64,000 nt of DNA from an uncultured Bacteroides sp. (lineage in GTDB: Bacteria; Bacteroidota; Bacteroidia; Bacteroidales; Bacteroidaceae), in NCBI GenBank assembly GCA_900555635.1, contig USLU01000003.1, forward strand, positions 62,001 to 126,000, read 5' to 3'. Positions 37,058-45,394 of this stretch are shown here, one piece after another. The notes beneath the pieces are model-generated. The model saw nothing but the letters and a program-made list of their open reading frames with translations. It was not told where the DNA came from and made no database searches. The position numbers and the translations under genes are program-made. Each line of letters begins with the position of its first letter. Position 1 is the first letter of the stretch.

Positions 37058-37212
37058 ATTTCCTGTATATCTATAATGCAGGGATGTCCAATGCCTGCTT
37101 GGTGTAAAACAAATGAAAGGCTAATATAGTTTAAAGGAAATAAAATTTATTGTGTTATGCCCTTTAGCTAATGCGAGGATTGGGAAATATAGTTGACAAA
37201 AAATGCTTTTAT

Positions 37213-37241
37213 TTCTTTCCGTTACTTTGCAGGTAACGGAA
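37213..37241 (+). repeat. Left inverted repeat / recombination site of the invertible segment
   Basis: This 29-bp arm is the exact reverse complement of 38729-38757. It contains an internal palindrome, TTCCGTTAC and GTAACGGAA separated by the 7-base TTTGCAG, matching the two-arm plus central-crossover layout of tyrosine recombinase sites. Confidence 0.88.
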
Positions 37242-37253
37242 TAAATTTCCGTG

Positions 37254-37285
37254 CAAACATAAGCGTTTTTCTATAAATGAGCAAA
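37254..37285 (-). promoter_or_regulatory. Outward-facing promoter inside the invertible segment
   Basis: On the minus strand TTTG (37285-37282), a 20-base spacer and TATGTTTG (37261-37254) match the Bacteroides consensus at both boxes with ideal spacing. Transcription would start near 37247, cross the left repeat and enter the antiporter gene (ATG at 37057). After inversion the same boxes would lie at about 38685-38716, reading into the S-layer gene with a leader of about 150 bases. This is the best promoter match I found in the window. Confidence 0.75.
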
Positions 37286-37326
37286 TAAAGCTGAGGTTTT
37301 TTTATAATAAATCGAAAAAATGGCGC

Positions 37327-37357
37327 AAAAAGCCACATTTTTGTTAATGGCTTTTTT
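37327..37357. terminator. Hairpin terminator inside the invertible segment, upstream of the recombinase
   Basis: AAAAAGCCA (37327-37335) and TGGCTTTTT (37348-37356) form a 9-bp stem flanked by A and T tracts. It would stop transcripts entering the recombinase gene from the left, and in the other strand those heading for the outward promoter. Confidence 0.6.
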
Positions 37358-37457
37358 AGGTTCTTTATTATTTATGAATTTATACGTATTTTGAATTCAT
37401 AGAAGATAAACGCTTACACTTATTTACTAATTAAAAGAATGAATTAACCGTATTGAA

Positions 37458-38405
37458 ATGAAAGAGATTGCTTTACAAGAGATGCTGTCAATTATTATTA
37501 GAGAGCTTCGTGAAAATGGGCAATGGGGAACAGCCCATATTTATCAAACCACTTTGAATGTATTTTCTGCATTCAATAACAATCGTGAATTACCTTGTCG
37601 TAAGTTGAATCCTGCGATTCTAAAACAATTTGAAGTTTATTTAAGGCAGAGGAATTGTAGCTGGAATACAGTTTCCACCTATATAAAGACGCTTCGCTCT
37701 TGTTATAACCGAGCGGTGGACTTGAAGTATGCGCATTATATTCCCAGGTTATTCGAGCACGTGTATACTGGTACGCGCGCTGATAAAAAGAGGGCATTAG
37801 AAGCTTCAGATATGAGTGGATTAATTCGGGGTACTAAAATGGATTTGTCAGGAAAAGTGTCTCCTTCGAGTATGCAAAAGACGAAAATGTTATTTGTCCT
37901 TATGTTCTTGTTGCGTGGACTTCCTTTTGTTGATTTGGCCTATTTGCGTAAAAAGGATTTGCAAGGTAATGTTTTGGTTTACCGACGTCGCAAAACTGGA
38001 CGTACATTGACTGTGGTTTTACCTCCTGAAGCTATGCAATTAGTTCATATAATGGCCGATACAAATAAAAATTCTCCTTATTTATTTCCTATATTGCATA
38101 GCAGAGAAGGCTCTGAGGCTGCTTACCGCGAATATCAATCGGCATTGCGTAGCTTTAATTACCGGCTGACTGCTTTAAAAGAGAAAACAGGTATGGAGGC
38201 AAGCCTAAGTAGTTATACTGCAAGGCATACGTGGGCTACTATGGCATACTACTGTGAAATACATCCCGGTATTATATCGGAAGCTATGGGACACTCGTCT
38301 ATCAGTGTTACGGAAACTTATTTGAAGCCTTTCCAAAACAAGAAGATAGACGAAGCAAACCAAATGGTAATATCTTTTGTAAAAGACGCAGGAAATACAA
38401 AATAA
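37458..38405 (+). CDS. Tyrosine site-specific recombinase (invertase) of the surface-protein switch
   Basis: This 315-residue phage-integrase-family protein has an N-terminal SAM-like DNA-binding domain (residues 1-100, RQRNCSWNTVSTYIKTLRS). The C-terminal catalytic domain carries the first Arg in FLLRGLPFVDLAYL, a Lys in YRRRKTGRT, the second Arg in YTARHTWATMA, then MGHSSISVTETYL with nucleophile Tyr288. The first His of the classical HxxR motif is Tyr here, as in many Bacteroides recombinases. Length and layout match the Tsr-type invertases of Bacteroides rather than conjugative-element integrases. It lies wholly inside the inverted repeats, so its own orientation would change on each inversion. 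Confidence 0.9.
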   Translation: MKEIALQEMLSIIIRELRENGQWGTAHIYQTTLNVFSAFNNNRELPCRKLNPAILKQFEVYLRQRNCSWNTVSTYIKTLRSCYNRAVDLKYAHYIPRLFEHVYTGTRADKKRALEASDMSGLIRGTKMDLSGKVSPSSMQKTKMLFVLMFLLRGLPFVDLAYLRKKDLQGNVLVYRRRKTGRTLTVVLPPEAMQLVHIMADTNKNSPYLFPILHSREGSEAAYREYQSALRSFNYRLTALKEKTGMEASLSSYTARHTWATMAYYCEIHPGIISEAMGHSSISVTETYLKPFQNKKIDEANQMVISFVKDAGNTK

Positions 38406-38728
38406 AAGACGGCATAATTTAGCATATATTAGACTAGACTTGTCATCTATTTTTCTTTCTTCAAACAAAGAACTTTGAGGAGCGGGCTTATATTGGCTTT
38501 GGGGTAGATACCTTATTTAAAATAGTAGTCTGTAAATAAGTACGTTATACAATCTCATTGAAACACCTTTCAACATGCTGGCTGCATTTTACTTTGTAGG
38601 CATGTTGTTATTTTATCTTTTCATCATAATCCACACTGCTTAGCATGAGCTAAGTTGTTCGCTTTTACATATATACTGATTTGGGGACTTGAAAACAGAG
38701 CCCTATTTGCATGGCTTGCTTTAGCTTT
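38406..38728. other. Non-coding right part of the invertible segment
   Basis: No gene is seen between the recombinase and the right repeat. The stretch holds a terminator-like hairpin at 38571-38620 and one arm of a 10-bp inverted repeat, CTATTTGCAT (38703-38712), whose partner lies outside the segment at 38767-38776. No exact plus-strand TAnnTTTG box is present, so nothing here is expected to drive the S-layer gene in this orientation. Confidence 0.6.
38571..38620 (+). terminator. Probable terminator of the recombinase gene
   Basis: CAACATGC (38571-38578) and GCATGTTG (38600-38607) form a perfect 8-bp stem with a 21-base loop, followed by a T-rich tract. It is about 170 bases past the recombinase stop. 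The long loop makes it a moderate candidate. Confidence 0.45.
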
Positions 38729-38757
38729 TTCCGTTACCTGCAAAGTAACGGAAAGAA
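38729..38757 (-). repeat. Right inverted repeat / recombination site of the invertible segment
   Basis: This is the exact 29-bp reverse complement of the left repeat, containing the same 9-7-9 internal palindrome. It lies 116 bases before the S-layer ATG. A second, 10-bp inverted repeat (38703-38712 with 38767-38776) surrounds it and has no counterpart at the left site. Confidence 0.88.
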
Positions 38758-38873
38758 CGTAAATCAATGCAAATAGAAATTGGCATGTCAACGTGTATGA
38801 ACTATGAATAGTTGCAAGACATCTTGAGACAGAGTGTTTAATAATATATTATTAATGTAATTTAAAAACAATT

Positions 38874-41741
38874 ATGAGAAAAAGATTTGTTAAAGTGGTG
38901 CTTTTTGGAGCATTGGCACTCGCTACCACGACGTCTTTCATCAGCTGCAAAGACTATGATGATGACATCAAGCGTATCGATAACGAAATCGGCCAAATCA
39001 ACAAAAGCCTCGATGAACTTAAAACCTCTATTGGCAACAATGGGATTAAAAGTGTAACCTATGATGCAGCTACAGGAAAGCTGACTATCGTTGATGCTAA
39101 CGATAAGAGTTCTTCTTGTACGATTGCTCAAAATTTGCCGGAATATACTATAGAAGTAGTTGGTGGTAAGGTTGTACTGAAAAAGGGTGGACAGGAAGTA
39201 TCTTCCGCAGACCTTCCCGCAGCAGCTGCCGGATTCGATCCTGCAAAATTGACTGTAAATGCTGCCGGCGAAGTATCATATGACGGCGTTAAGACAGGTG
39301 TTAAGGTTCCTACCAGCAGCATTGCTGTAATCGAGAAAGATGGTGCAGTTGTAGGCTATACATTTACTATTAATGGTGTAGAATATCCTTTCTATGTAGC
39401 TGATGCTTTGCCCTTGACAAGCTTGGTATTTAAACCGGCTGCTTATCTGAGTGGTGTTGAAGCTATGAAAGCTGCTAACTTGACTTACACTAAGTGGGCA
39501 AAGAACGCCTATACATTGAATGCTGTTGGTGAAACTTGGCAAGCACCTGTTGCTGCTGCTAAGGCTAGCAATATTACTCCTGATATGGTTGCTTACTATC
39601 ATGTAAGCCCGGTTGGTGTTACTATGAAACAAATCTCTAAGTTGGTATTAACAGCCGACGACAAAGACTTCATCGGTACACGTGCTGCTTTTGCAATCGG
39701 AGATGTAGATCTGAGCAAATGTTCTATTGAAGATGGTCTGTTGAGAGTTGTATTCAATGGTAACAGTGAAGCTATCCAGAAAATAGATGCTTCTAAGATC
39801 ACTGTGATGAACTTGAAAGCTACTGTTAATGTAAATGGCGGAAGCAAGACAATCCAGTCTGACTATGCTGCTATCTATAAGACAGTGATGAAAGACTTTG
39901 TTTTGGCTAATGCTAAATCAACTGCTACTCCTGATAAGGCACACTTGTATGGTGCAGACAACAAACGCAATTTAATTGGTAAGGCTGAAGACGCAATCAA
40001 GGCTGAACCAATGTGTGAAGTTGCTTACGACAATACTAAGGGTATTGATTTGAAGGATTATGTTGAAACTCACTATAAAGAGTTTACTGATACGGAAAAG
40101 ACTCCTAGCGAACAAATTGGTGCGGAAAAATCACTTACTAACGCTCAGTTGGCTGATTACGGTTTGAAACTGGTTTACTCTTTGTCTGACTACTATCAGG
40201 GTGAAGAAAACAAGACTAACCAAAGCTCATTCGCTAAACTGAACGGTAGTGTATTGGTTGCAAGCATTGAAGGTGTAACCGAAGCTCCTATCGCTGCTGT
40301 AGGCCGTATGCCTTTGGTTCGTGTAGAATTACAAAGAATTTCTGACGGTGAAGTAGTGAATGTTGGTTGGATCAAGGTTAAGATCACCAGAGGTGATGTT
40401 GCCGGTCTTAACTGGACTAAGGATTGTGGTAACTTCAACTTGAGCTGCAACGACCAAAAGTACTCAGTACAGTACATGGAAATGAACATTAATATTTATC
40501 AGAAGCTTGGTTTGACTAAGGCTGACTTCCACGCTATCTATGAATTGGATGTAGATGCAAACGGAAATGCGAAACTGAAAGCAACTGATGATGGTGTTGT
40601 TTCTCCGTTGACCGATGCTGATGCAGATCGTGAAACTATCTGTCTGAAGTGGACTTTGACTCCGTGGGATGCATTGAACGCAATCAATAAGAAAGAAGGT
40701 AAAGTAACTGCTACAGCTACTTACAAACCGAAGAATGATGATTCTCGCGGCAATGTAACTATCACATTCACTGCTGTTGTTAATGCTCCTTCTGCAAGCT
40801 TCGACGCTGGCAGCAAGATTGCCGAATACTGGTACAATAGCATGAGCGGTATCAGAATCAACACTGTAGTTCCCGGTACATTGACTAATGACTGTGCATT
40901 CATCTCTGATATGGATAACGTATTCGTTGGTAACAAACCTTCATTCAAGTTGAACAATACTGCAAGCGAAGACTTCCAGATCAAGAACGTAACTTACAAG
41001 TATATCTTTGCAAGCAAGAACGAAAAGGTAGAAGCTTTGGGTAACGACGGTGTAACTTATGTATTGCACGTTGCAAGTGAAACTTTACTGCAAGCTGCTC
41101 CGAAGGGTAGTGTTGCTTATAAAGATGTAGCTAAGATCAACCAGGCTACCGGTGAAATTGCATACCAAGATAATGCTGTTGCTAAGGCAATCCTGAATAC
41201 TTACTCTCATAGCGAGACTCCGTTCAGCGCTAAGGTTGATGTTATCTTGACTAACAAGTGTAACATGAACTTGCCGATGACTGATGGTGAATTCGATGCA
41301 GCATTCTTGCGTCCTGTTAACGTATTCCCGAACACTGGCAAATACTTCGTTGATGGTAAAGATGCAGGTTCTTCAGTGAAGATGCTTGACTTGGTTTACT
41401 TGACTGACTGGAGAGATTACAAGTTCGAAAAGACTGCTGATTACGACGGAAGTACTTACTATAACTACTATGGCGTACAATCTATCGCAATTGACAAGGA
41501 CAACATTACTTGTGACTTGAACAAGGGTAACCTGGAAACTCAGAAGTTAGCGAAAGTAACTGACCAGATCGTTATCGATCAGACAGGTGCTACAGCTCAT
41601 CCTTACGGTACTATTACTTATACAAACAACACTAATAACGTTCAGGCATTCAAGGTTAAGATTCCTGTAATCGTTACTTATAAGTGGGGTACTGTGAAGA
41701 CTGCAGTTTATATGGAAATCAAGAAAACTGAAGGAAACTAA
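38874..41741 (+). CDS. Phase-variable S-layer-like surface lipoprotein
   Basis: This 955-residue protein has a lipoprotein signal peptide ending in SFISC (Cys 25), followed by the acidic KDYDDDIKRID and a short coiled coil (about residues 32-54) that is common at the base of surface-layer-type proteins of Bacteroides. The rest is a string of beta-rich domains with few long repeats. The codon choice looks uniform and highly biased (many GGT, AAC and CGT codons), fitting high expression. The protein resembles the BT1927-type phase-variable S-layer family of B. thetaiotaomicron in N-terminal pattern, length and linkage to an inversion module and a downstream OmpA-type gene. That assignment is by memory of the family, not by alignment. 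No exact promoter lies between the right repeat and the ATG. Confidence 0.75.
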   Translation: MRKRFVKVVLFGALALATTTSFISCKDYDDDIKRIDNEIGQINKSLDELKTSIGNNGIKSVTYDAATGKLTIVDANDKSSSCTIAQNLPEYTIEVVGGKVVLKKGGQEVSSADLPAAAAGFDPAKLTVNAAGEVSYDGVKTGVKVPTSSIAVIEKDGAVVGYTFTINGVEYPFYVADALPLTSLVFKPAAYLSGVEAMKAANLTYTKWAKNAYTLNAVGETWQAPVAAAKASNITPDMVAYYHVSPVGVTMKQISKLVLTADDKDFIGTRAAFAIGDVDLSKCSIEDGLLRVVFNGNSEAIQKIDASKITVMNLKATVNVNGGSKTIQSDYAAIYKTVMKDFVLANAKSTATPDKAHLYGADNKRNLIGKAEDAIKAEPMCEVAYDNTKGIDLKDYVETHYKEFTDTEKTPSEQIGAEKSLTNAQLADYGLKLVYSLSDYYQGEENKTNQSSFAKLNGSVLVASIEGVTEAPIAAVGRMPLVRVELQRISDGEVVNVGWIKVKITRGDVAGLNWTKDCGNFNLSCNDQKYSVQYMEMNINIYQKLGLTKADFHAIYELDVDANGNAKLKATDDGVVSPLTDADADRETICLKWTLTPWDALNAINKKEGKVTATATYKPKNDDSRGNVTITFTAVVNAPSASFDAGSKIAEYWYNSMSGIRINTVVPGTLTNDCAFISDMDNVFVGNKPSFKLNNTASEDFQIKNVTYKYIFASKNEKVEALGNDGVTYVLHVASETLLQAAPKGSVAYKDVAKINQATGEIAYQDNAVAKAILNTYSHSETPFSAKVDVILTNKCNMNLPMTDGEFDAAFLRPVNVFPNTGKYFVDGKDAGSSVKMLDLVYLTDWRDYKFEKTADYDGSTYYNYYGVQSIAIDKDNITCDLNKGNLETQKLAKVTDQIVIDQTGATAHPYGTITYTNNTNNVQAFKVKIPVIVTYKWGTVKTAVYMEIKKTEGN

Positions 41742-41834
41742 TTCTGGATCTCAATATAACCAGTAATATTAAGAAACTCGTCTGCGAAGATAGGTCTCAC
41801 TTTCACAATCGTGAAAAGTAAAACATGTTATGAT

Positions 41835-41868
41835 GGAGGATGTCCCAAGCGGGGGCATCCTCCTTTTT
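41835..41868 (+). terminator. Terminator after the S-layer gene
   Basis: GGAGGATG (41835-41842) and the complementary CATCCTCC, extended by CCC/GGG around an AAGC loop, form a very stable stem followed by TTTTT. It lies about 95 bases after the S-layer stop and may allow only partial read-through into the OmpA gene. Confidence 0.85.
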
Positions 41869-41922
41869 CATGGTCCTGCTTTTTCCGATTGCAATATTCA
41901 TTACTTAGAAAAATAATTGATT

Positions 41923-43047
41923 ATGAAATTAAAAAGAAATCTTTTGCTTTTGGTATTGGGGTGCAGTACTTTGGCTGCTTTAGGGCAAACAACTTCTTCA
42001 AGACAGGTTTACGAAGATGAAGAAACTGTTTTTATTCCACATTGGTATATGCAAGTTCAGGCAGGTGCCGCCCAGACAGTGGGTGAAACCGGACTCGAAA
42101 AACTTATCTCACCTGCTGCAGCTCTTTCTGCCGGATACAAGTTTACTTCCTTGTGGGGAATACGTGCAGGCATAAGTGGATGGCAAGCAAAAGGCACATG
42201 GGCAGTTCTTCCGGATGCTTATAAATTCAACTTTTTGCAAGGCAATGTAGATGCAACGCTCGATTTGAGTAATCTGTTTTGCCGGTATAACTCCAAGCGT
42301 TTTTTTAATGCTTATATGTTCTTGGGTATGGGGCTAAACGGAGCGTTCAATAACGACGATGCCATTGCATTGGATGATGCCGGTTATCGCGGAGAATATT
42401 TGTGGAAGGGTAAAAAAGTCTTTTTCGCAGGTAGAGGAGGAGTAGGTGCAAACATGCGTTTAAGTAACTGTGTGTATTTCAACCTCGAAATGAATGCGAA
42501 TATCCTTTCTGATAAATTCAATTCTAAAAAAGCGGATAACCCGGATTGGCAATTCAATGTATTGGCCGGATTGACTTTTAAGTTTGGAAAAAGCAATAAA
42601 AAAGCAAAGGTTGTGCCTTATGAAACAGCTCCGTTGCCCGTAGAAGTGGTAAGAGAGGTTAAAGAAGAAGCAATTGCACCGGTAGAAGAGAAGAAAATCG
42701 AAGTAAAAGAAGAGATAAAGCCGTGGACTGGAAATATATTTTTCAAAATAAATTCAGCTGTAATTCGTCCTTCTGAGGAGAATAAACTACTGAATCTGAT
42801 AGCCTTCTTAAAAAAGAATACAGAGGTGAAAGTTGCTGTTTGCGGATATGCGGATAAGGCTACCGGCACGGCTGCTATTAACATGCGCTTGTCTAAAGAA
42901 CGTGCGCAGGCTGTGGCAAAGGTATTGAAGAGCAACGGCATTGCACCCGATAGAATTATACTCGATTATAAAGGCGATACGGTTCAGCCATTCCCGGTGA
43001 TCGAAGAGAACCGCGTAGCCATCTGTGTCACCGATAAGATAAATTAA
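41923..43047 (+). CDS. OmpA-family outer-membrane protein with peptidoglycan-binding domain
   Basis: This protein has 374 residues from the ATG at 41923; a TTG six bases upstream is not needed. A signal peptide ends near ALG-Q. Residues about 30-225 form a predicted small beta-barrel (WYMQVQAGAAQTVG, LNGAFNNDDAIALDDAG, FNVLAGLTFKFG). A charged Lys/Glu/Val linker (VREVKEEAIAPVEEKKIEVK) follows, then an OmpA C-terminal domain (FFKINSAVIRPSEENKL, NMRLSKERAQAVAKVL) that binds peptidoglycan. It would tie the outer membrane, and perhaps the surface layer, to the cell wall. It follows the S-layer gene after a terminator, so it may have its own weak promoter or depend on read-through. Confidence 0.85.
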   Translation: MKLKRNLLLLVLGCSTLAALGQTTSSRQVYEDEETVFIPHWYMQVQAGAAQTVGETGLEKLISPAAALSAGYKFTSLWGIRAGISGWQAKGTWAVLPDAYKFNFLQGNVDATLDLSNLFCRYNSKRFFNAYMFLGMGLNGAFNNDDAIALDDAGYRGEYLWKGKKVFFAGRGGVGANMRLSNCVYFNLEMNANILSDKFNSKKADNPDWQFNVLAGLTFKFGKSNKKAKVVPYETAPLPVEVVREVKEEAIAPVEEKKIEVKEEIKPWTGNIFFKINSAVIRPSEENKLLNLIAFLKKNTEVKVAVCGYADKATGTAAINMRLSKERAQAVAKVLKSNGIAPDRIILDYKGDTVQPFPVIEENRVAICVTDKIN

Positions 43048-43081
43048 TACCTTCATCCGTCCTATTTATGATATAAATCCC

Positions 43082-43089
43082 TATCTTTG
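43082..43089 (+). promoter_or_regulatory. -7 box of glyS
   Basis: TATCTTTG matches TAnnTTTG exactly and lies 52 bases before the glyS ATG, giving a leader of about 45 bases. No TTTG lies at ideal spacing upstream. Confidence 0.5.
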
Positions 43090-43141
43090 TGGCGCTTTTT
43101 AGCTAAAAATAAGATTCAAATTAATTTAGATACAACAGAAA

Positions 43142-44683
43142 ATGGCACAAGAAGACGTTTTTAAGAAACTCGTATCGCATTGCAAGGAATATGGTTTTGT
43201 ATTTCCTAGTAGTGATATTTACGACGGACTGGGAGCCGTATATGACTACGGTCAGATGGGTGTGGAATTGAAAAATAACATCAAGCAATACTGGTGGCAA
43301 AGTATGGTGCTGCTGCATGAAAATATTGTCGGCATCGATTCAGCTATCTTTATGCACCCCACTATATGGAAGGCCAGCGGACACGTAGATGCTTTCAATG
43401 ATCCTTTGATCGACAATCGCGATTCTAAGAAACGTTATCGTGCTGATGTATTGATAGAAGATCAGCTTGCCAAGTATGATGATAAGATAAATAAGGAAGT
43501 TGCTAAAGCTGCCAAGAAGTTTGGTGATGCTTTCGATGAAGCACAGTTCCGCAATACCAACGGACGTGTGTTGGATCATCAGGCTAAACGTGATGCTTTG
43601 CACGAACGTTTCGCCAAAGCTTTGAATGATAACAACCTTGACGAACTCCGTCAAATCATTCTGGATGAAGAAATTGTTTGCCCCATCAGCGGAACAAAGA
43701 ACTGGACGGAAGTACGTCAGTTTAACCTGATGTTCTCTACCGAGATGGGGTCTACAAGCGATGGTGCCATGAAGATTTATCTTCGTCCGGAGACTGCACA
43801 GGGTATTTTTGTAAACTACCTCAATGTACAGAAGACCGGTCGTATGAAGATACCTTTCGGTATTGCCCAGATTGGCAAAGCATTCCGTAATGAAATCGTG
43901 GCACGTCAGTTCATCTTCCGCATGCGTGAGTTCGAACAGATGGAAATGCAGTTCTTCGTAAAACCGGGAACAGAACTCGACTGGTTTGCCAAGTGGAAAG
44001 AAATCCGTTTGAAATGGCATAAGGCTCTTGGCTTCGGTGATGACCATTACCGTTACCACGATCATGATAAATTGGCTCACTATGCCAATGCTGCTACCGA
44101 TATCGAATTCCTGATGCCGTTTGGCTTCAAAGAAGTAGAAGGTGTTCATAGCCGTACGAACTTTGACTTGTCTCAACACGAGAAGTTCTCTGGTAAGAAT
44201 ATCAAGTATTTTGATCCCGAAACCAACGAAAGCTATGTGCCCTATGTTATTGAGACATCTATCGGTGTAGACCGTATGTTCCTCAGTATCATGTCAGCTT
44301 CTTATTGCGAAGAGCAATTGGAAAATGGTGAGTCTCGCGTAGTCTTGAAATTGCCTGCTGCATTGGCACCTGTGAAACTGGCTGTTATGCCATTGATAAA
44401 GAAAGACGGTCTGCCCGAGAAAGCACGCCAAATCATTGACGACTTGAAGTTCCACTTCCATTGCCAATACGATGAGAAAGATTCTATCGGTAAGCGTTAC
44501 CGTCGTCAGGATGCTATTGGTACTCCGTTCTGTGTAACGGTAGATCATCAGACTCTGGAAGATAACTGCGTGACTTTGCGTGACCGTGACACTATGAAGC
44601 AAGAACGCGTGGCTATCTCTGAACTGAACAATATCATTGCAGACCGCGTCAGCATCACATCGTTGCTGAAGACGTTGCAATAA
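43142..44683 (+). CDS. glyS: Glycine--tRNA ligase (homodimeric type)
   Basis: This 513-residue class II synthetase charges tRNA-Gly. The N-terminal part contains the glycine-specific FVFPSSDIYDGLGAVYDYG and HPTIWKASGHVDAFNDPL. Motif 2 (FRNEIVARQFIFRMREFEQ) and motif 3 (ETSIGVDRMFL) are intact. A C-terminal anticodon-binding domain covers about 405-513 (LAPVKLAVMPLIKKDGLPEKA). The length matches the alpha2-type enzyme used by Bacteroidetes rather than the alpha2beta2 type. The next gene starts 27 bases after the stop, so the two are probably co-transcribed. Confidence 0.95.
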   Translation: MAQEDVFKKLVSHCKEYGFVFPSSDIYDGLGAVYDYGQMGVELKNNIKQYWWQSMVLLHENIVGIDSAIFMHPTIWKASGHVDAFNDPLIDNRDSKKRYRADVLIEDQLAKYDDKINKEVAKAAKKFGDAFDEAQFRNTNGRVLDHQAKRDALHERFAKALNDNNLDELRQIILDEEIVCPISGTKNWTEVRQFNLMFSTEMGSTSDGAMKIYLRPETAQGIFVNYLNVQKTGRMKIPFGIAQIGKAFRNEIVARQFIFRMREFEQMEMQFFVKPGTELDWFAKWKEIRLKWHKALGFGDDHYRYHDHDKLAHYANAATDIEFLMPFGFKEVEGVHSRTNFDLSQHEKFSGKNIKYFDPETNESYVPYVIETSIGVDRMFLSIMSASYCEEQLENGESRVVLKLPAALAPVKLAVMPLIKKDGLPEKARQIIDDLKFHFHCQYDEKDSIGKRYRRQDAIGTPFCVTVDHQTLEDNCVTLRDRDTMKQERVAISELNNIIADRVSITSLLKTLQ

Positions 44684-44709
44684 CAAATAATATCAAAATT
44701 AATAGTTAG

Positions 44710-45339
44710 ATGAAGAAAACCATCCTTTTGTTTTTGCCTTTCTTGTTTTTCTTGGCAGGTACATTTGTTTCTTGTGAAGAAGTCGAAGAGGTAACCAAGT
44801 ACGATCACTGGAAAGAGCGTAATCAGGCATACATTGATTCTATAAAGATCGTTGCGAATAATGGACATGTTGCTACGGAAGAACAAATAAGAGCTGTAAA
44901 GGTAGGAGATATGTTCATTCTTCAAAATTGGTTGATTAGTACTAATGAAACTCCTCAATATATATATTGTAGGAAACTAATAGCTAATCCTGAAGGTAGG
45001 ATTCCAATTCAAACAGAGACTGTTAATGCCTATTATTATGGTACAATGATTAACGGTGAGAAGTTTGATGGCGGTTTTGACGGATACGGAGCATTGGATC
45101 AAAATATTCCTATTCCGCCAACTAAAAAACCGGACCCTTTTAGTTGGAATACAGACTTTACAATAGCAGAACCTAAGCTGACCAGTGGTTGGAAGATATG
45201 CCTTCAATACATGGCAGTTGGTGAGCGTTGGATGGTTTATATTCCTTCTGATTCAGCTTATGGAAAAGATGGACAGGGGGCTATTCCAGGCTACTCTACT
45301 TTAGTTTTTGATATAATATTAAACGGCATTGTAGAATAG
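44710..45339 (+). CDS. FKBP-type peptidyl-prolyl isomerase lipoprotein
   Basis: This 209-residue protein has a lipoprotein signal peptide (FVSC, Cys 22). The C-terminal half shows the FKBP pattern: YYYGTMINGEKFDGGFDG, then GWKICLQYMAVGERWMVYIPSDSAYGKDG, ending with IPGYSTLVFDIILNGI. The N-terminal part (25-90) is helical, as in FkpA/Mip-like enzymes. It probably assists folding of exported proteins in the periplasm or at the outer membrane. The substitutions in the active site (YGALDQNIP insertion) make activity uncertain. It forms a pair with glyS and is followed by a strong terminator. Confidence 0.82.
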   Translation: MKKTILLFLPFLFFLAGTFVSCEEVEEVTKYDHWKERNQAYIDSIKIVANNGHVATEEQIRAVKVGDMFILQNWLISTNETPQYIYCRKLIANPEGRIPIQTETVNAYYYGTMINGEKFDGGFDGYGALDQNIPIPPTKKPDPFSWNTDFTIAEPKLTSGWKICLQYMAVGERWMVYIPSDSAYGKDGQGAIPGYSTLVFDIILNGIVE

Positions 45340-45350
45340 TTTGCTTTAAT

Positions 45351-45394
45351 AATATCCCAAAAGCAGCCTCAATGGAGGTGCTTTTGGGATATTA
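45351..45394 (+). terminator. Terminator of the glyS-FKBP unit
   Basis: ATATCCCAAAAGCA pairs with the complementary TGCTTTTGGGATAT, with CCTC/GAGG extending the stem around an AATG loop and AT-rich flanks. It starts 12 bases after the FKBP stop. Confidence 0.85.

Larger units (their letters stand above)
37213..38757. other. Predicted invertible DNA segment carrying its own recombinase and an outward promoter
   Basis: The segment is 1545 bases long and is bounded by perfect 29-bp inverted repeats at 37213-37241 and 38729-38757. Inside are one tyrosine recombinase gene, a full Bacteroides-type promoter directed outward at the left end, and hairpins that would insulate the recombinase. To the right begins the S-layer-like lipoprotein gene, to the left the antiporter. 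In known Bacteroides phase-variable systems such an arrangement flips a promoter into or away from a surface gene. In this assembly the promoter faces left, so the S-layer gene appears OFF. Inversion itself is inferred. Confidence 0.8.

Noticed and set aside
37458..38405. Integrase of a prophage or conjugative element
   Set aside because: No phage or transfer genes or direct-repeat att sites are nearby, whereas matching inverted repeats flank the gene closely.
41835..41868. A second recombination site after the S-layer gene
   Set aside because: The palindrome is a GC-rich stem followed by a T run with no similarity to the 29-bp repeats; it is a terminator.
41811..42020. Small plus-strand gene between S-layer and OmpA genes
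   Set aside because: It runs through the S-layer terminator hairpin and overlaps the OmpA start in another frame.
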